Positions 41,615 to 51,836 of a stretch of 64,000 bases of DNA are shown one piece after another (the first letter of the stretch is position 1; every line of letters starts with the position of its first letter). The stretch lies in NCBI GenBank assembly GCA_041397305.1, contig JAWKWX010000002.1:186001-250000 (forward strand). Direction: 5' to 3'. The notes beneath the pieces were generated by a model. It saw only the letters and a program-made list of their open reading frames with translations. It was not told the DNA's origin and did not search any database. The stretch is from TMP-24 sp041397305 (GTDB taxonomy: Bacteria; Pseudomonadota; Alphaproteobacteria; Rhodobacterales; Rhodobacteraceae). The translations under genes and the position numbers were made by a program.

Positions 41615-41632
41615 GGTGCGCTTCAGCGCACC
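41615..41632. repeat. GTAGGGTG-type hairpin element after rplP
   Basis: CCGTAG followed by GGTGCGCT-TC-AGCGCACC. Member of a family also seen at 41267-41284, 47796-47820 and 47825-47847. Confidence 0.75.
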
Positions 41633-41636
41633 GACC

Positions 41637-42050
41637 TTACCAGTCCTCGCGGGCGACGACGCGGGTCTTGACCGGCAGCTTCATCGCGCCGAGACGCAGC
41701 GCCTCGCGGGCGATCTCCTCGTCGACGCCGTCGATCTCGAACATGATCCGGCCGGGGTGGACGCGGGCGGCCCAGAAGTCGACCGAACCCTTGCCCGAGC
41801 CCATCCGGACTTCGGTCGGTTTGGCCGAGACCGGCAGATCCGGGAAGATCCGGATCCAGACACGGCCCTGACGCTTCATGTGGCGGGTGATCGCGCGGCG
41901 GGCCGCTTCGATCTGCCGCGCGGTGACGCGCTCGGGCTCGGTGGCCTTCAGGCCGAAGCCGCCGAAGTTCAGGGTCGAACCGCCCTTGGCTTCACCGTGG
42001 ATGCGGCCCTTGTGCTGTTTGCGGAACTTTGTCCGTTTGGGTTGCAGCAT
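41637..42050 (-). CDS. rplP: 50S ribosomal protein L16
   Basis: Large-subunit protein near the peptidyl-transferase centre, 137 residues: MLQPKRTKFRKQHKGRIHG, the L16 signatures around RAITRHMKRQGRVWIRIFPD and GSGKGSVDFWAARVHPGRI. It is the last gene of the S10 unit here, followed by a hairpin and terminator instead of rpmC. A diverged copy of its 3' end lies 348 bases further on. Confidence 0.97.
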   Translation of the reverse strand: MLQPKRTKFRKQHKGRIHGEAKGGSTLNFGGFGLKATEPERVTARQIEAARRAITRHMKRQGRVWIRIFPDLPVSAKPTEVRMGSGKGSVDFWAARVHPGRIMFEIDGVDEEIAREALRLGAMKLPVKTRVVAREDW

Positions 42051-42061
42051 CTTTCTACTCC

Positions 42062-42781
42062 TTACCGGTCGCGGCGGTCATCGCGGCGCGGGCCGCGCGG
42101 GGCCGGACCGTCCTGAGCCTCGGCCGCGCGGCGGTCGCGGGCCTGGGGATCATGCTCCATGATCTCGCCCTTGAAGATCCAGACCTTGCAGCCGATGATC
42201 CCGTAGGGCGTGGTGGCTTCCGCCAGAGCATAGTCGATGTCGGCGCGCAGCGTGTGCAGCGGCACGCGGCCTTCGCGGTACCATTCGGTCCGGGCGATTT
42301 CCGCGCCGCCAAGGCGGCCCGCAACGTTCACGCGGATGCCGAGGGCCCCCATGCGCATCGCATTCTGCACCGCACGCTTCATCGCGCGACGGAACGAAAC
42401 ACGACGTTCCAGCTGCTGGGCGATCGATTCCGCCACGAGCATCGCGTCCAGTTCGGGCTTGCGGACCTCGACGATGTTGAGGTGCAGTTCCGACTTGGTG
42501 AAGTTCGCGAGCTTGCCGCGCAGCGTCTCGATATCGGCGCCCTTCTTGCCGATGATAACGCCCGGACGCGCGGTGTGAACCGTCACGCGGCACTTCTTGT
42601 GCGGACGTTCGATGATGACCTTCGAGACACCGGCCTGCTTGCACTCTTCATGGATGAAGTCGCGCATCTTGAGGTCTTCAAGCAGCAGATTGCCGTAATC
42701 CTTGTTGTCGGCGTACCAGCGGCTGTCCCAGGTGCGGTTGACCTGGAGGCGCATCCCGATGGGGTTGACCTTCTGACCCAT
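42062..42781 (-). CDS. rpsC: 30S ribosomal protein S3
   Basis: mRNA-entry protein of 239 residues. MGQKVNPIGMRLQVNRTWDS, then the KH-domain region RPGVIIGKKGADIETLRGKL near 70, and the S3 signature block GRLGGAEIARTEWYREGRVP near 160. The C-terminus is a charged alphaproteobacterial tail (RRAAEAQDGPAPRGPRRDDR). ATG overlaps the rplV stop by one base. Confidence 0.97.
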   Translation of the reverse strand: MGQKVNPIGMRLQVNRTWDSRWYADNKDYGNLLLEDLKMRDFIHEECKQAGVSKVIIERPHKKCRVTVHTARPGVIIGKKGADIETLRGKLANFTKSELHLNIVEVRKPELDAMLVAESIAQQLERRVSFRRAMKRAVQNAMRMGALGIRVNVAGRLGGAEIARTEWYREGRVPLHTLRADIDYALAEATTPYGIIGCKVWIFKGEIMEHDPQARDRRAAEAQDGPAPRGPRRDDRRDR

Positions 42782-43161
42782 TATGCAGACTCCTCAACTT
42801 GACGCACCTTGATGGTCAGTTCGCTGAACGGCTTCATGATCTTGCCATAACGGCCACGCGCCCGCGGACGGCCACGCTTCATCACCAGGTTCTTGCCGAC
42901 ATAGGCCTCGGCCACCACCAGCGCATCAACGTCGAGACCATGGTTGTTCTCGGCATTGGCGATCGCGGACTGCAGGCATTTCTTCACGTCGATCGCGATC
43001 CGCTTCTTCGAGAAGGTCAGGTCCGAAAGGGCCTTTTCGACCTTCTTGCCACGGATCAGTGCGGCGACGAGATTGAGTTTCTGCGGCGAGGTGCGAAGCA
43101 TCTTCGCCTTGGCGAAGGCCTCGTTGTCGGCCACGCGGCGCGGATTCTTTTCCTTGCTCAT
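42781..43161 (-). CDS. rplV: 50S ribosomal protein L22
   Basis: Exit-tunnel protein of 126 residues: MSKEKNPRRVADNEAFAKAK, RTSPQKLNLVAALIRGKKVE, and the beta-hairpin region KRGRPRARGRYGKIMKPFSE that reaches into the tunnel. Confidence 0.97.
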   Translation of the reverse strand: MSKEKNPRRVADNEAFAKAKMLRTSPQKLNLVAALIRGKKVEKALSDLTFSKKRIAIDVKKCLQSAIANAENNHGLDVDALVVAEAYVGKNLVMKRGRPRARGRYGKIMKPFSELTIKVRQVEESA

Positions 43162-43164
43162 GGC

Positions 43165-43443
43165 TTACTTCCTCTTGGCTTTCTTGTCGGCGGCGTGACC
43201 GTAGTAGGTCCGGGTCGGCGAATATTCACCGAACTTCTGGCCGATCATCTCTTCGGTGACGTTCACCGGGATATGCTTCTGGCCGTTGTAGACGCCGAAG
43301 GTGAGGCCGACGAACTGCGGCAGGATGGTGGAACGGCGCGACCAGATCTTGATCACTTCGTTCTTGCCCGAACCTTGAGCCTTTTCCGCTTTCTTCAGCA
43401 GATAGGCATCAACGAAGGGGCCTTTCCAGATGGAACGAGACAT
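43165..43443 (-). CDS. rpsS: 30S ribosomal protein S19
   Basis: Head protein of 92 residues: MSRSIWKGPFVDAYLLKKAE, and the S19 signature YNGQKHIPVNVTEEMIGQKF. It starts 3 bases after rplB and ends 3 bases before rplV. Confidence 0.97.
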   Translation of the reverse strand: MSRSIWKGPFVDAYLLKKAEKAQGSGKNEVIKIWSRRSTILPQFVGLTFGVYNGQKHIPVNVTEEMIGQKFGEYSPTRTYYGHAADKKAKRK

Positions 43444-43446
43444 GGA

Positions 43447-44283
43447 TTAACGCCCTTTCTTCGCGTGGCGCGAGCGAACGATGTATTTGTCGGTCGCCTT
43501 GTTCGTGCGGGTGCGGTTGCCCTTGGTGCCCTTGCCCCACGGCGTAACCGGGTGGCGGCCACCGGAGGTGCGGCCTTCACCACCACCGTGCGGGTGGTCG
43601 ATCGGGTTCATCGCAACGCCGCGAACGGTCGGGCGGATGCCCATGTGGCGGCGCCGGCCGGCCTTGCCGAGGTTCTGGTTCGAGTTGTCGGGGTTCGAGA
43701 CCGCGCCAACCGTCGCCATGCACTCCTGGCGCACCATCCGTAGTTCGCCCGACGAGAGGCGGATCTGCGCATAGCCGCCGTCCCGGCCGACAAACTGGGC
43801 ATAGGTACCCGCGGCGCGTGCAAGCTGGCCGCCCTTGCCGGGCTTCAGTTCCACGTTGTGAACGATCGTGCCGATCGGCATGCCCGAGAACGGCATCGCA
43901 TTGCCGGGCTTCACGTCGGTCTTGGCGCCCGAGATCACGCTGTCGCCGACGGCGAGGCGCTGGGGGGCGAGGATATAGGCCTGCTCGCCGTCCTGGTACT
44001 TGACCAGGGCGATGAAGGCGGTCCGGTTCGGATCATATTCGATCCGTTCGACTGTCGCGGCGATATCGAACTTGTTCCGCTTGAAGTCGACGATGCGGTA
44101 AAGACGCTTCGCGCCACCGCCCTGGTGGCGCATCGTGATCCGTCCGGTATTGTTCCGGCCGCCGTTCTTGCGAAGACCCTCGACGAGGGCTTTCACAGGG
44201 CGACCTTTCCAAAGCTCCGAACGGTCGATCAGAACCAGCCCGCGCTGGCCAGGCGTCGTCGGCTTATACGACTTGAGTGCCAT
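43447..44283 (-). CDS. rplB: 50S ribosomal protein L2
   Basis: Core large-subunit protein needed for peptidyl transfer, 278 residues: MALKSYKPTTPGQRGLVLID, the RNA-binding part near residue 60-200, and the conserved C-terminal MNPIDHPHGGGEGRTSGGRH with its essential His. It is preceded by a 147-base gap carrying a hairpin. Confidence 0.97.
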   Translation of the reverse strand: MALKSYKPTTPGQRGLVLIDRSELWKGRPVKALVEGLRKNGGRNNTGRITMRHQGGGAKRLYRIVDFKRNKFDIAATVERIEYDPNRTAFIALVKYQDGEQAYILAPQRLAVGDSVISGAKTDVKPGNAMPFSGMPIGTIVHNVELKPGKGGQLARAAGTYAQFVGRDGGYAQIRLSSGELRMVRQECMATVGAVSNPDNSNQNLGKAGRRRHMGIRPTVRGVAMNPIDHPHGGGEGRTSGGRHPVTPWGKGTKGNRTRTNKATDKYIVRSRHAKKGR

Positions 44284-44389
44284 GCTCTCTGTCTTCCGTT
44301 GCTTTGGACCATTGGTCCGTTTGGTTTGAAGGGCCCCGAAGGTCCCCGGTTCGGTCCGGGCCGGGATTGCTCCCGTCCGAAAAGACTCA

Positions 44390-44410
44390 CGGCCCCGTTG
44401 GACGGGGCCG
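44390..44410 (-). other. Perfect GC hairpin between rplW and rplB
   Basis: CGGCCCCGT-TGG-ACGGGGCCG with a 9-bp stem, 20 bases after the rplW stop. Downstream on the minus strand comes GAGTCTTTTC rather than a full T-run, so it may be an attenuator or RNA-processing site inside the S10 operon. Confidence 0.62.
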
Positions 44411-44430
44411 CAAGATTCGCGCGGCTTCTA

Positions 44431-44727
44431 TCAGAGGCCCGACTGGACGTCGATAGTGTTCCCCTCTTCAAGGGTCACATAGGCCTTCTTCACGTCGCTC
44501 CGCTCGCCGGGACGGCCGCGGAACTTCTTGGCCTTGCCTTTGGTGATCGTGGTGTTGACCGCCTTGACCTTCACACCAAAGACCGCCTCGACGGCTTCCT
44601 TGATCTGGGGCTTGGTGGCCGACCGTTCGACCTTGAACACCACCGCGTTGTTCTCGCCCGCGAGGGTCGATTTCTCGGTGATGACCGGACGCTTGATCAC
44701 GTCGTAATGTTCGGGTTTCACGCTCAT
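44431..44727 (-). CDS. rplW: 50S ribosomal protein L23
   Basis: Exit-tunnel protein that docks SRP and trigger factor, 98 residues: MSVKPEHYDVIKRPVITEKS, then FKVERSATKPQIKEAVEAVF and the L23 signature AVNTTITKGKAKKFRGRPG. ATG overlaps the rplD stop (four bases). Confidence 0.97.
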   Translation of the reverse strand: MSVKPEHYDVIKRPVITEKSTLAGENNAVVFKVERSATKPQIKEAVEAVFGVKVKAVNTTITKGKAKKFRGRPGERSDVKKAYVTLEEGNTIDVQSGL

Positions 44728-45344
44728 TTCAGACGCGCCTCCAGAGCTTCGACACCCGCCTTGGTGAGGATCAGCGTCTCACGCTTGAGGATGTCATAGA
44801 CGTTGGCCCCCATCGACGGCAGCACATCGATACCTTCGATGTTGGCCGCTGCGCGGGCGAAGTTCTCGTTCACCTCGGCGCCGTCGATGATCAGCACCTT
44901 CTTCCAGCCGAGCTCCTTGGCCGCCTTGGCGAGGATCGCGGTCTTGGCCTCGGCCATCGACAGCGTGTCGATGATCACGAGATTGCCCGAACCGGCCTTG
45001 GCCGACAAAGCATGCTTCAGGCCAAGCGCGCGAACCTGCTTGGGCAGGTCGTGCGCATGGCTGCGCGGGGTCGGAACCTTGTACTTGCCGCCGTGACGGA
45101 AGATCGGGGCCTTGCGGTCGCCGTGGCGGGCGCCACCGGTGCCTTTCTGGCGATAGATCTTCTTGGTCGAATAGCTGACTTCCGACCGGGTCTTGGCGCT
45201 GTGCGTGCCGGCCTGGGCCTTGGCGCGCTGCCAGCGGACGACGCGGTGCAGGATGTCGGCGCGCGGTTCCAGGCCGAAGAGCGCTTCGTCCAGGTCGATC
45301 GTGCCGGCCTTGCCGCCGTCGAGCTTGATCACATCAAGTTTCAT
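44724..45344 (-). CDS. rplD: 50S ribosomal protein L4
   Basis: 206 residues: MKLDVIKLDGGKAGTIDLDE, RQKGTGGARHGDRKAPIFRH near 65 (the tunnel loop), then LKHALSAKAGSGNLVIID. L4 autoregulates S10 operons in gammaproteobacteria; nothing equivalent was identified here. ATG overlaps the rplC stop. Confidence 0.97.
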   Translation of the reverse strand: MKLDVIKLDGGKAGTIDLDEALFGLEPRADILHRVVRWQRAKAQAGTHSAKTRSEVSYSTKKIYRQKGTGGARHGDRKAPIFRHGGKYKVPTPRSHAHDLPKQVRALGLKHALSAKAGSGNLVIIDTLSMAEAKTAILAKAAKELGWKKVLIIDGAEVNENFARAAANIEGIDVLPSMGANVYDILKRETLILTKAGVEALEARLK

Positions 45345-46078
45345 GCTTCACCCCCTTCGACCGCAACGTCAGCGGCCGGAGCGGCTTCCACGGCGGAAGC
45401 AGCGGATTTGATCGCGGCGGGCATCGGCAGATCCTTGGGCAGCGGCTTCTTCACCGCGTCCTTGATCGTGACCCAGCCGCCCTTGGAACCGGGAACCGAG
45501 CCCTTGACCATGATCAGGCCACGGTCGGCATCGGTGCGGACGACCTGGATGTTCTGGGTCGTGACGCGGACGGCACCGAGGTGCCCCGCCATCTTCTTGC
45601 CCTTGAACACCTTGCCGGGATCCTGGCACTGGCCGGTCGAACCGTGCGAGCGGTGGGAAACCGACACACCGTGCGAGGCGCGCAGGCCACCGAAGTTGTG
45701 ACGCTTCATCGCACCGGCGAAACCCTTGCCGAGCGAGGTGCCGGCGATGTCCACGAACTGCCCTTCGGCATAGTGGGCCGCCGAGATTTCGGCACCGACA
45801 TCAATCAGGTTCTCGGGGCTCACGCGGAACTCCGCGATCTTGCGCTTGGGGGCCACGTTCGCCTTGGCGAAATGGCCGCGCATCGCCGCGGTGGTGCGCT
45901 TGGCCTTGGCCGTGCCCGCGCCGAGCTGAACGGCGGTGTAGCCGTCCTTCTCGGCCGTGCGCTGAGCCACGACCTGAAGATTGTCAAGCTGAAGGACGGT
46001 CACGGGAATCTGCTTGCCGTCTTCCATGAACAGCCGGGTCATGCCCAGCTTCTTTGCGATAACGCCGGAGCGCAGCAT
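45341..46078 (-). CDS. rplC: 50S ribosomal protein L3
   Basis: 245 residues: MLRSGVIAKKLGMTRLFMED, the L3 signature FAGAMKRHNFGGLRASHGVS near 124 and GSTGQCQDPGKVFKGKKMAG. The Gln in the latter is the usual methylation site. A C-terminal Ala-rich acidic tail (about 25 residues) extends beyond the minimal protein. Confidence 0.97.
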   Translation of the reverse strand: MLRSGVIAKKLGMTRLFMEDGKQIPVTVLQLDNLQVVAQRTAEKDGYTAVQLGAGTAKAKRTTAAMRGHFAKANVAPKRKIAEFRVSPENLIDVGAEISAAHYAEGQFVDIAGTSLGKGFAGAMKRHNFGGLRASHGVSVSHRSHGSTGQCQDPGKVFKGKKMAGHLGAVRVTTQNIQVVRTDADRGLIMVKGSVPGSKGGWVTIKDAVKKPLPKDLPMPAAIKSAASAVEAAPAADVAVEGGEA

Positions 46079-46091
46079 CTTTCTGCCCCCC

Positions 46092-46403
46092 TCAGTTCAG
46101 CTTGATTTCGACGTCCACGCCAGCGGCGAGGTCGAGCTTCATCAGCGCGTCCACGGTCTGGGGGGTCGGATCAACGATGTCGAGAAGGCGCTTGTGCGTG
46201 CGGATCTCCCACTGGTCGCGCGACTTCTTGTCGATGTGCGGACCACGCAGAACCGTGAATTTCTCGATCTTGTTCGGCAGCGGGATCGGACCCCGCACCG
46301 TGGCACCCGTGCGCTTGGCCGTGTTGACGATTTCCTGCGTGCTGGCGTCCAGAACGCGGTAATCGAAGGCCTTGAGCCGGATGCGGATGTTTTGACCAGT
46401 CAT
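46092..46403 (-). CDS. rpsJ: 30S ribosomal protein S10
   Basis: 103 residues, MTGQNIRIRLKAFDYRVLDA and the S10 signature GPIPLPNKIEKFTVLRGPHI near 38. Start at 46403 is chosen because GAGAGG is 10 bases upstream; a closer ATG at 46412 leaves too little space. S10 also serves in transcription antitermination with NusB. First gene of the S10 unit. Confidence 0.96.
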   Translation of the reverse strand: MTGQNIRIRLKAFDYRVLDASTQEIVNTAKRTGATVRGPIPLPNKIEKFTVLRGPHIDKKSRDQWEIRTHKRLLDIVDPTPQTVDALMKLDLAAGVDVEIKLN

Positions 46404-46500
46404 GTCAGTCATGCCTCTCGCGGGCTTCTTCAGGTTGAGAGGCAGACACCGCCGAATGCGGCGCCTGCGTCGAACCAAATCTCTCGGAGATCAGGCGCCC

Positions 46501-46529
46501 CGGGTAAGGGTGGGCGCCATCACTGTCAA
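46501..46529 (-). promoter_or_regulatory. Promoter upstream of rpsJ
   Basis: Minus strand TTGACA (46529-46524), 17-base spacer, TACCCG (46506-46501), about 98 bases before rpsJ. The -35 is perfect, the -10 weak. The 211-base gap 46404-46614 holds nothing else obvious. Confidence 0.55.
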
Positions 46530-46614
46530 GAGGGAACGGCGCGCCCGAAGACGCACCGTCTAGTCCTTGTCCAGGCGGGGTTCTTGCGCCCCGTCCGGCA
46601 TCCTGCGTCCCGAC

Positions 46615-47774
46615 TTACTTCAGGATTTTCGAGACGACGCCCGCGCCGACGGTGCGGCCGCCTTCGCGGATGGCGAAGCGGAGCTTTTCTTCCATCGCGA
46701 TCGGGGCGATGAGCTCCACCTCGAACTTCAGGTTGTCGCCCGGCATCACCATCTCGGTGCCTTCCGGCAGCTTCACCGTGCCGGTCACATCCGTGGTGCG
46801 GAAGTAGAACTGCGGACAGTAGTTGGCGAAAGAACGGCGTACTGGCGGCCGCCCTCTTCCTTGAGACAGGATATAGGCTTCGGCCTCGAAATGGGTGTGC
46901 GGGTTGACCGATTTCGGCTTGCACAGAACCTGGCCGCGCTCGACGCCGTCACGGTCGATGCCGCGCAGGAGCACGCCCACGTTGTCGCCCGCTTCCCCAC
47001 GGTCAGGCAGCTTGCGGAACATCTCCACCCCGGTGCAGGTCGATTTCTGCGTGGCGCGGATGCCCACGATCTCCACCTCGTCGCCGACGTTGATCGCCGC
47101 GCTCGACACGGCCCGTCACCACGGTGCCGCGGCCCGGATCGAACACGTCCTCGATCGGCATCAGGAACAGCTGGTCGATCGGACGGTCCGGCGTCGGGAT
47201 GTAGCTGTCGACCGCCTCCATCAGCGCGCGGATCGACGATTCGCCGATCTCGAGACGCTCGCCGATCAGCGCCTGTGCGCCAGTATGATCGGAATGTCGT
47301 CGCCGGGGAATTCGTAGGACGACAGCCAGCTCGCGCAGTTCCATCTCGACAAGCTCGATCCAGCTCCTCGTCATCCACGAGGTCGATCTTGTTCGTAGAC
47401 CACAAGCGCCGGAACGCCGACCTGGCGCGCCAGAGCGTGCTCGCGCGTCGGCATCCGGACCGTCGGAGGCCGCACGCAGGATCCCGCCGTCCATCTGCGC
47501 CGCACCGGTGATCATGTTCTTCCACATAGTCGGCGTGGCCGGGGCAGTCGACATGCGCATAGTGACGGGCGGGCGTCTCATATTCAACGTGCGCCGTCGA
47601 GATCGTGATCCCCCGCGCTCGCTCTTCCGGCGCCGCGTCGATCTGGTCATAGGCCTTGAACTCGCCGTAATACTTCGTGATCGCCGCCGTCAGCGTCGTC
47701 TTGCCGTGGTCAACGTGGCCGATCGTGCCAACGTTAACATGCGGTTTATTCCTCTCAAACTTCGCCTTTGCCAT
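46615..47774 (-). pseudogene. tuf: Elongation factor Tu gene, interrupted by several frameshifts (probable sequence errors)
   Basis: EF-Tu delivers aminoacyl-tRNA to the ribosome. The first 84 codons are correct (MAKAKFERNKPHVNVGTIGH, then G1 GHVDHGKTT and G3 DCPGHADYV) and the last 160 are nearly so (from VGDEVEIVGIRATQKSTC to the end KILK). Between about 47523 and 46830 the frame changes repeatedly through small insertions and deletions: an extra G after ADYV, lost bases around the AASDGP, VDLVDDEE and SYEFPGDD regions, and more near 46850. The total is about 16 bases shorter than the normal 1176. The pattern looks like low-quality sequence rather than decay, since the protein motifs remain in one frame or another throughout. 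Confidence 0.88.
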
Positions 47775-47795
47775 TGTGGCCTCCTTGATTGTGGT

Positions 47796-47820
47796 GGTGC
47801 GTGCCGGACACGCACCCTAC
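47796..47820. repeat. GTAGGGTG hairpin element, reversed copy
   Basis: On the minus strand GTAG then GGTGCGTG-TCCGG-CACGCACC. It faces the next element head to head with a 4-base gap, between fusA and tuf. Confidence 0.72.
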
Positions 47821-47824
47821 TCGG

Positions 47825-47847
47825 GTAGGGTGGGCTAACCGCCCACC
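47825..47847. repeat. GTAGGGTG hairpin element, forward copy
   Basis: GTAG then GGTGGGC-TAACC-GCCCACC, ending three bases before the fusA stop. Same family as the elements after rplP. Confidence 0.72.
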
Positions 47848-47850
47848 ACG

Positions 47851-49958
<2,108 letters not shown>

Positions 49959-49982
49959 TTTATCTGTCCTCGGCTGGCCGTA

Positions 49983-50453
49983 TTACCAGCGGTAATGGCT
50001 GAACGCTTTGTTGGCGTCGGCCATCTTGTGGGTGTCTTCGCGTTTCTTCACGGCCGAACCGCGCGAGTTCACGGCATCGAGAAGCTCGCCCGCAAGGCGC
50101 TCTTCCATCGTGTTCTCGTTGCGGTTCTTGGCGGCGGTGATCAGCCAGCGGATCGCCAGCGCCTCGCGGCGCTCGGGACGAACCTCGACCGGGACCTGGT
50201 AGGTCGCACCGCCGACACGGCGCGAGCGGACCTCGAGCGAGGGCTTCACATTCTCGAGCGCCTCGTGGAACGCATCCACCGGCGGGCGCTTCAGCTTGCC
50301 CTCGACGCGGGTCAGCGCCGAATAGACGATGGTTTCGGCGACGGATTTCTTGCCGTCGACCATCAGGTTGTTCATGAACTTGGTCAGAACCCGGTCGCCG
50401 TACTTGGCATCGGGCAGAATTTCGCGCTTTTCAGCGGCGTGACGACGCGACAT
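49983..50453 (-). CDS. rpsG: 30S ribosomal protein S7
   Basis: Head-nucleating protein of 156 residues: MSRRHAAEKREILPDAKYGD, LTKFMNNLMVDGKKSVAETI, and the S7 end KREDTHKMADANKAFSHYRW. It lies 13 bases after rpsL and 24 bases before fusA. Confidence 0.97.
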   Translation of the reverse strand: MSRRHAAEKREILPDAKYGDRVLTKFMNNLMVDGKKSVAETIVYSALTRVEGKLKRPPVDAFHEALENVKPSLEVRSRRVGGATYQVPVEVRPERREALAIRWLITAAKNRNENTMEERLAGELLDAVNSRGSAVKKREDTHKMADANKAFSHYRW

Positions 50454-50466
50454 GGCGCTTTACTCC

Positions 50467-50838
50467 TTATTTCGGACGCTTGGCGCCGTACTTCGAACGA
50501 CGCTGACGACGATCTTTGACACCCTGGGTATCGAGGACACCGCGCAGGATATGGTAACGGACACCGGGAAGGTCCTTCACCCGGCCGCCACGGATCAGGA
50601 CAACCGAGTGTTCCTGAAGGTTGTGCTTTTCACCGGGGATGTAGCTGATGACTTCGAAGCCGTTCGTCAGACGAACCTTGGCCACCTTGCGCATAGCGGA
50701 GTTCGGCTTCTTCGGGGTCGTGGTATAGACCCGGGTGCAGACACCGCGCTTCTGCGGGCAGCTTTCCAAGTGCTGCGACTTGGACTTTCTTGCGTTCGCT
50801 TCCCGGGGCTTCCGGATCAGCTGTTGGATCGTCGGCAT
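50467..50838 (-). CDS. rpsL: 30S ribosomal protein S12
   Basis: Decoding-centre protein of 123 residues, start ATG at 50838 (MPTIQQLIRKPREANARKSK). The streptomycin-relevant loops read TTTPKKPNSAMRKVAKVRLT near 38-57 and the RGGRVKDLPGVRYH block near 86. Lys43 is present in the usual place (KKPNS), so the sequence looks streptomycin-sensitive. Confidence 0.97.
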   Translation of the reverse strand: MPTIQQLIRKPREANARKSKSQHLESCPQKRGVCTRVYTTTPKKPNSAMRKVAKVRLTNGFEVISYIPGEKHNLQEHSVVLIRGGRVKDLPGVRYHILRGVLDTQGVKDRRQRRSKYGAKRPK

Positions 50839-51070
50839 TAATCTCGCCCTATGTTGCAACCCGTTCAACGTGCGCGCGTCCACGCCGTTTTCCGGGGGCT
50901 TTCGTCATGCGTGTGCCCTGCGCGTCCGCAAAACACCAAAACCGCATTCGTCCCCTTCGCGGGGGCGACGCGGTGGAATTCCAGAGGATCGAGGCTTTCG
51001 GCCCGGATCGTGACCACTTCAATTTTGATCCCCGCCCGCAGGCACACTTCGCCCACGGTCAGGTGCGCGC

Positions 51071-51099
51071 CGTATAGGAGGAGTCGCGGGGGATGTCAA
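51071..51099 (-). promoter_or_regulatory. Promoter of the str operon (rpsL-rpsG-fusA-tuf)
   Basis: Minus strand TTGACA (51099-51094), exactly 17 bases, TATACG (51076-51071), about 233 bases before rpsL. Near-consensus. The long leader to 50839 has no gene and no hairpin I could support. Confidence 0.75.
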
Positions 51100-51134
51100 C
51101 AAGACCCCCCGGGCCGTCAGGGCGGCTCCGGCGC

Positions 51135-51836
51135 TTAACCGCGGGGCGCGTCACGCTTCAGGATGAGCGTGCCGAGAACCAGCGCCAGAAGGCTCATGAA
51201 AAGGGCGGCAAAGACCGAATCCGACAGAAAATGGCGGCCTGTCGCAATTCTCTGCAAGAGTGTTGCCAGCGGCACAAGGATGGCCACCGCGTCCCAGATC
51301 CGCAGTACCCGGCCCGGCACCCTTCCGGCGAGCGCCGGACGCAACGTCAGAAGCACGATCCCGAGGACGACAGCCGCCGACCCCTCGCCCGAAACGAAGG
51401 AACAATTGGCGCTGCACTGATCGGAAGGAATCAGCGCGGGGGTGAAATCCGCGGCCCCGCCGAATTCGATCACGTCAGCGGGACGGGCCCTGCCCCAGTG
51501 CTGTTTCAAGAGCCCGTTGACCAGCAGTCCCGGCCCAAGAAGATAAAGGGCGAAGACGAACCCCCAGACCCGCGCCCCGACCCCGGCGATTTGCCTGCCC
51601 AGCACCGCCAGCCCAAGCCCGATTACCGACAGAAGCCAGAGCGCGATCGACAGGTCCCAGACGACATTCCGCGCCGCTTCGAGGGCAGCGACCCGCGCAA
51701 GCGGGAAACCGGCGCCGGGCGCATAGAATAGACCGGTGAACCAGAGGTCCACCCCCGGCCAGAGCGTGAAGATCAGCACCGCAAGAACGAGCGCAGCAAG
51801 AAGGCACAGCCACCTTGCCCTTTGCGTGGCGACCAT
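51135..51836 (-). CDS. PAP2-family phosphatase
   Basis: Membrane phosphatase of 233 residues with about six hydrophobic helices. The three PAP2 signatures are recognisable: KQHWGRARP near residue 115, FVSGEGSAA near 145 (SGE instead of the usual SGH), and ATGRHFLSDSVFAALF near 203. It could dephosphorylate lipid A, undecaprenyl or phosphatidyl phosphates. Start ATG at 51836 overlaps the stop of the GT39 gene (TGATG). The Glu for His change is also seen in some alphaproteobacterial members, but may alter activity. Confidence 0.85.
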   Translation of the reverse strand: MVATQRARWLCLLAALVLAVLIFTLWPGVDLWFTGLFYAPGAGFPLARVAALEAARNVVWDLSIALWLLSVIGLGLAVLGRQIAGVGARVWGFVFALYLLGPGLLVNGLLKQHWGRARPADVIEFGGAADFTPALIPSDQCSANCSFVSGEGSAAVVLGIVLLTLRPALAGRVPGRVLRIWDAVAILVPLATLLQRIATGRHFLSDSVFAALFMSLLALVLGTLILKRDAPRG

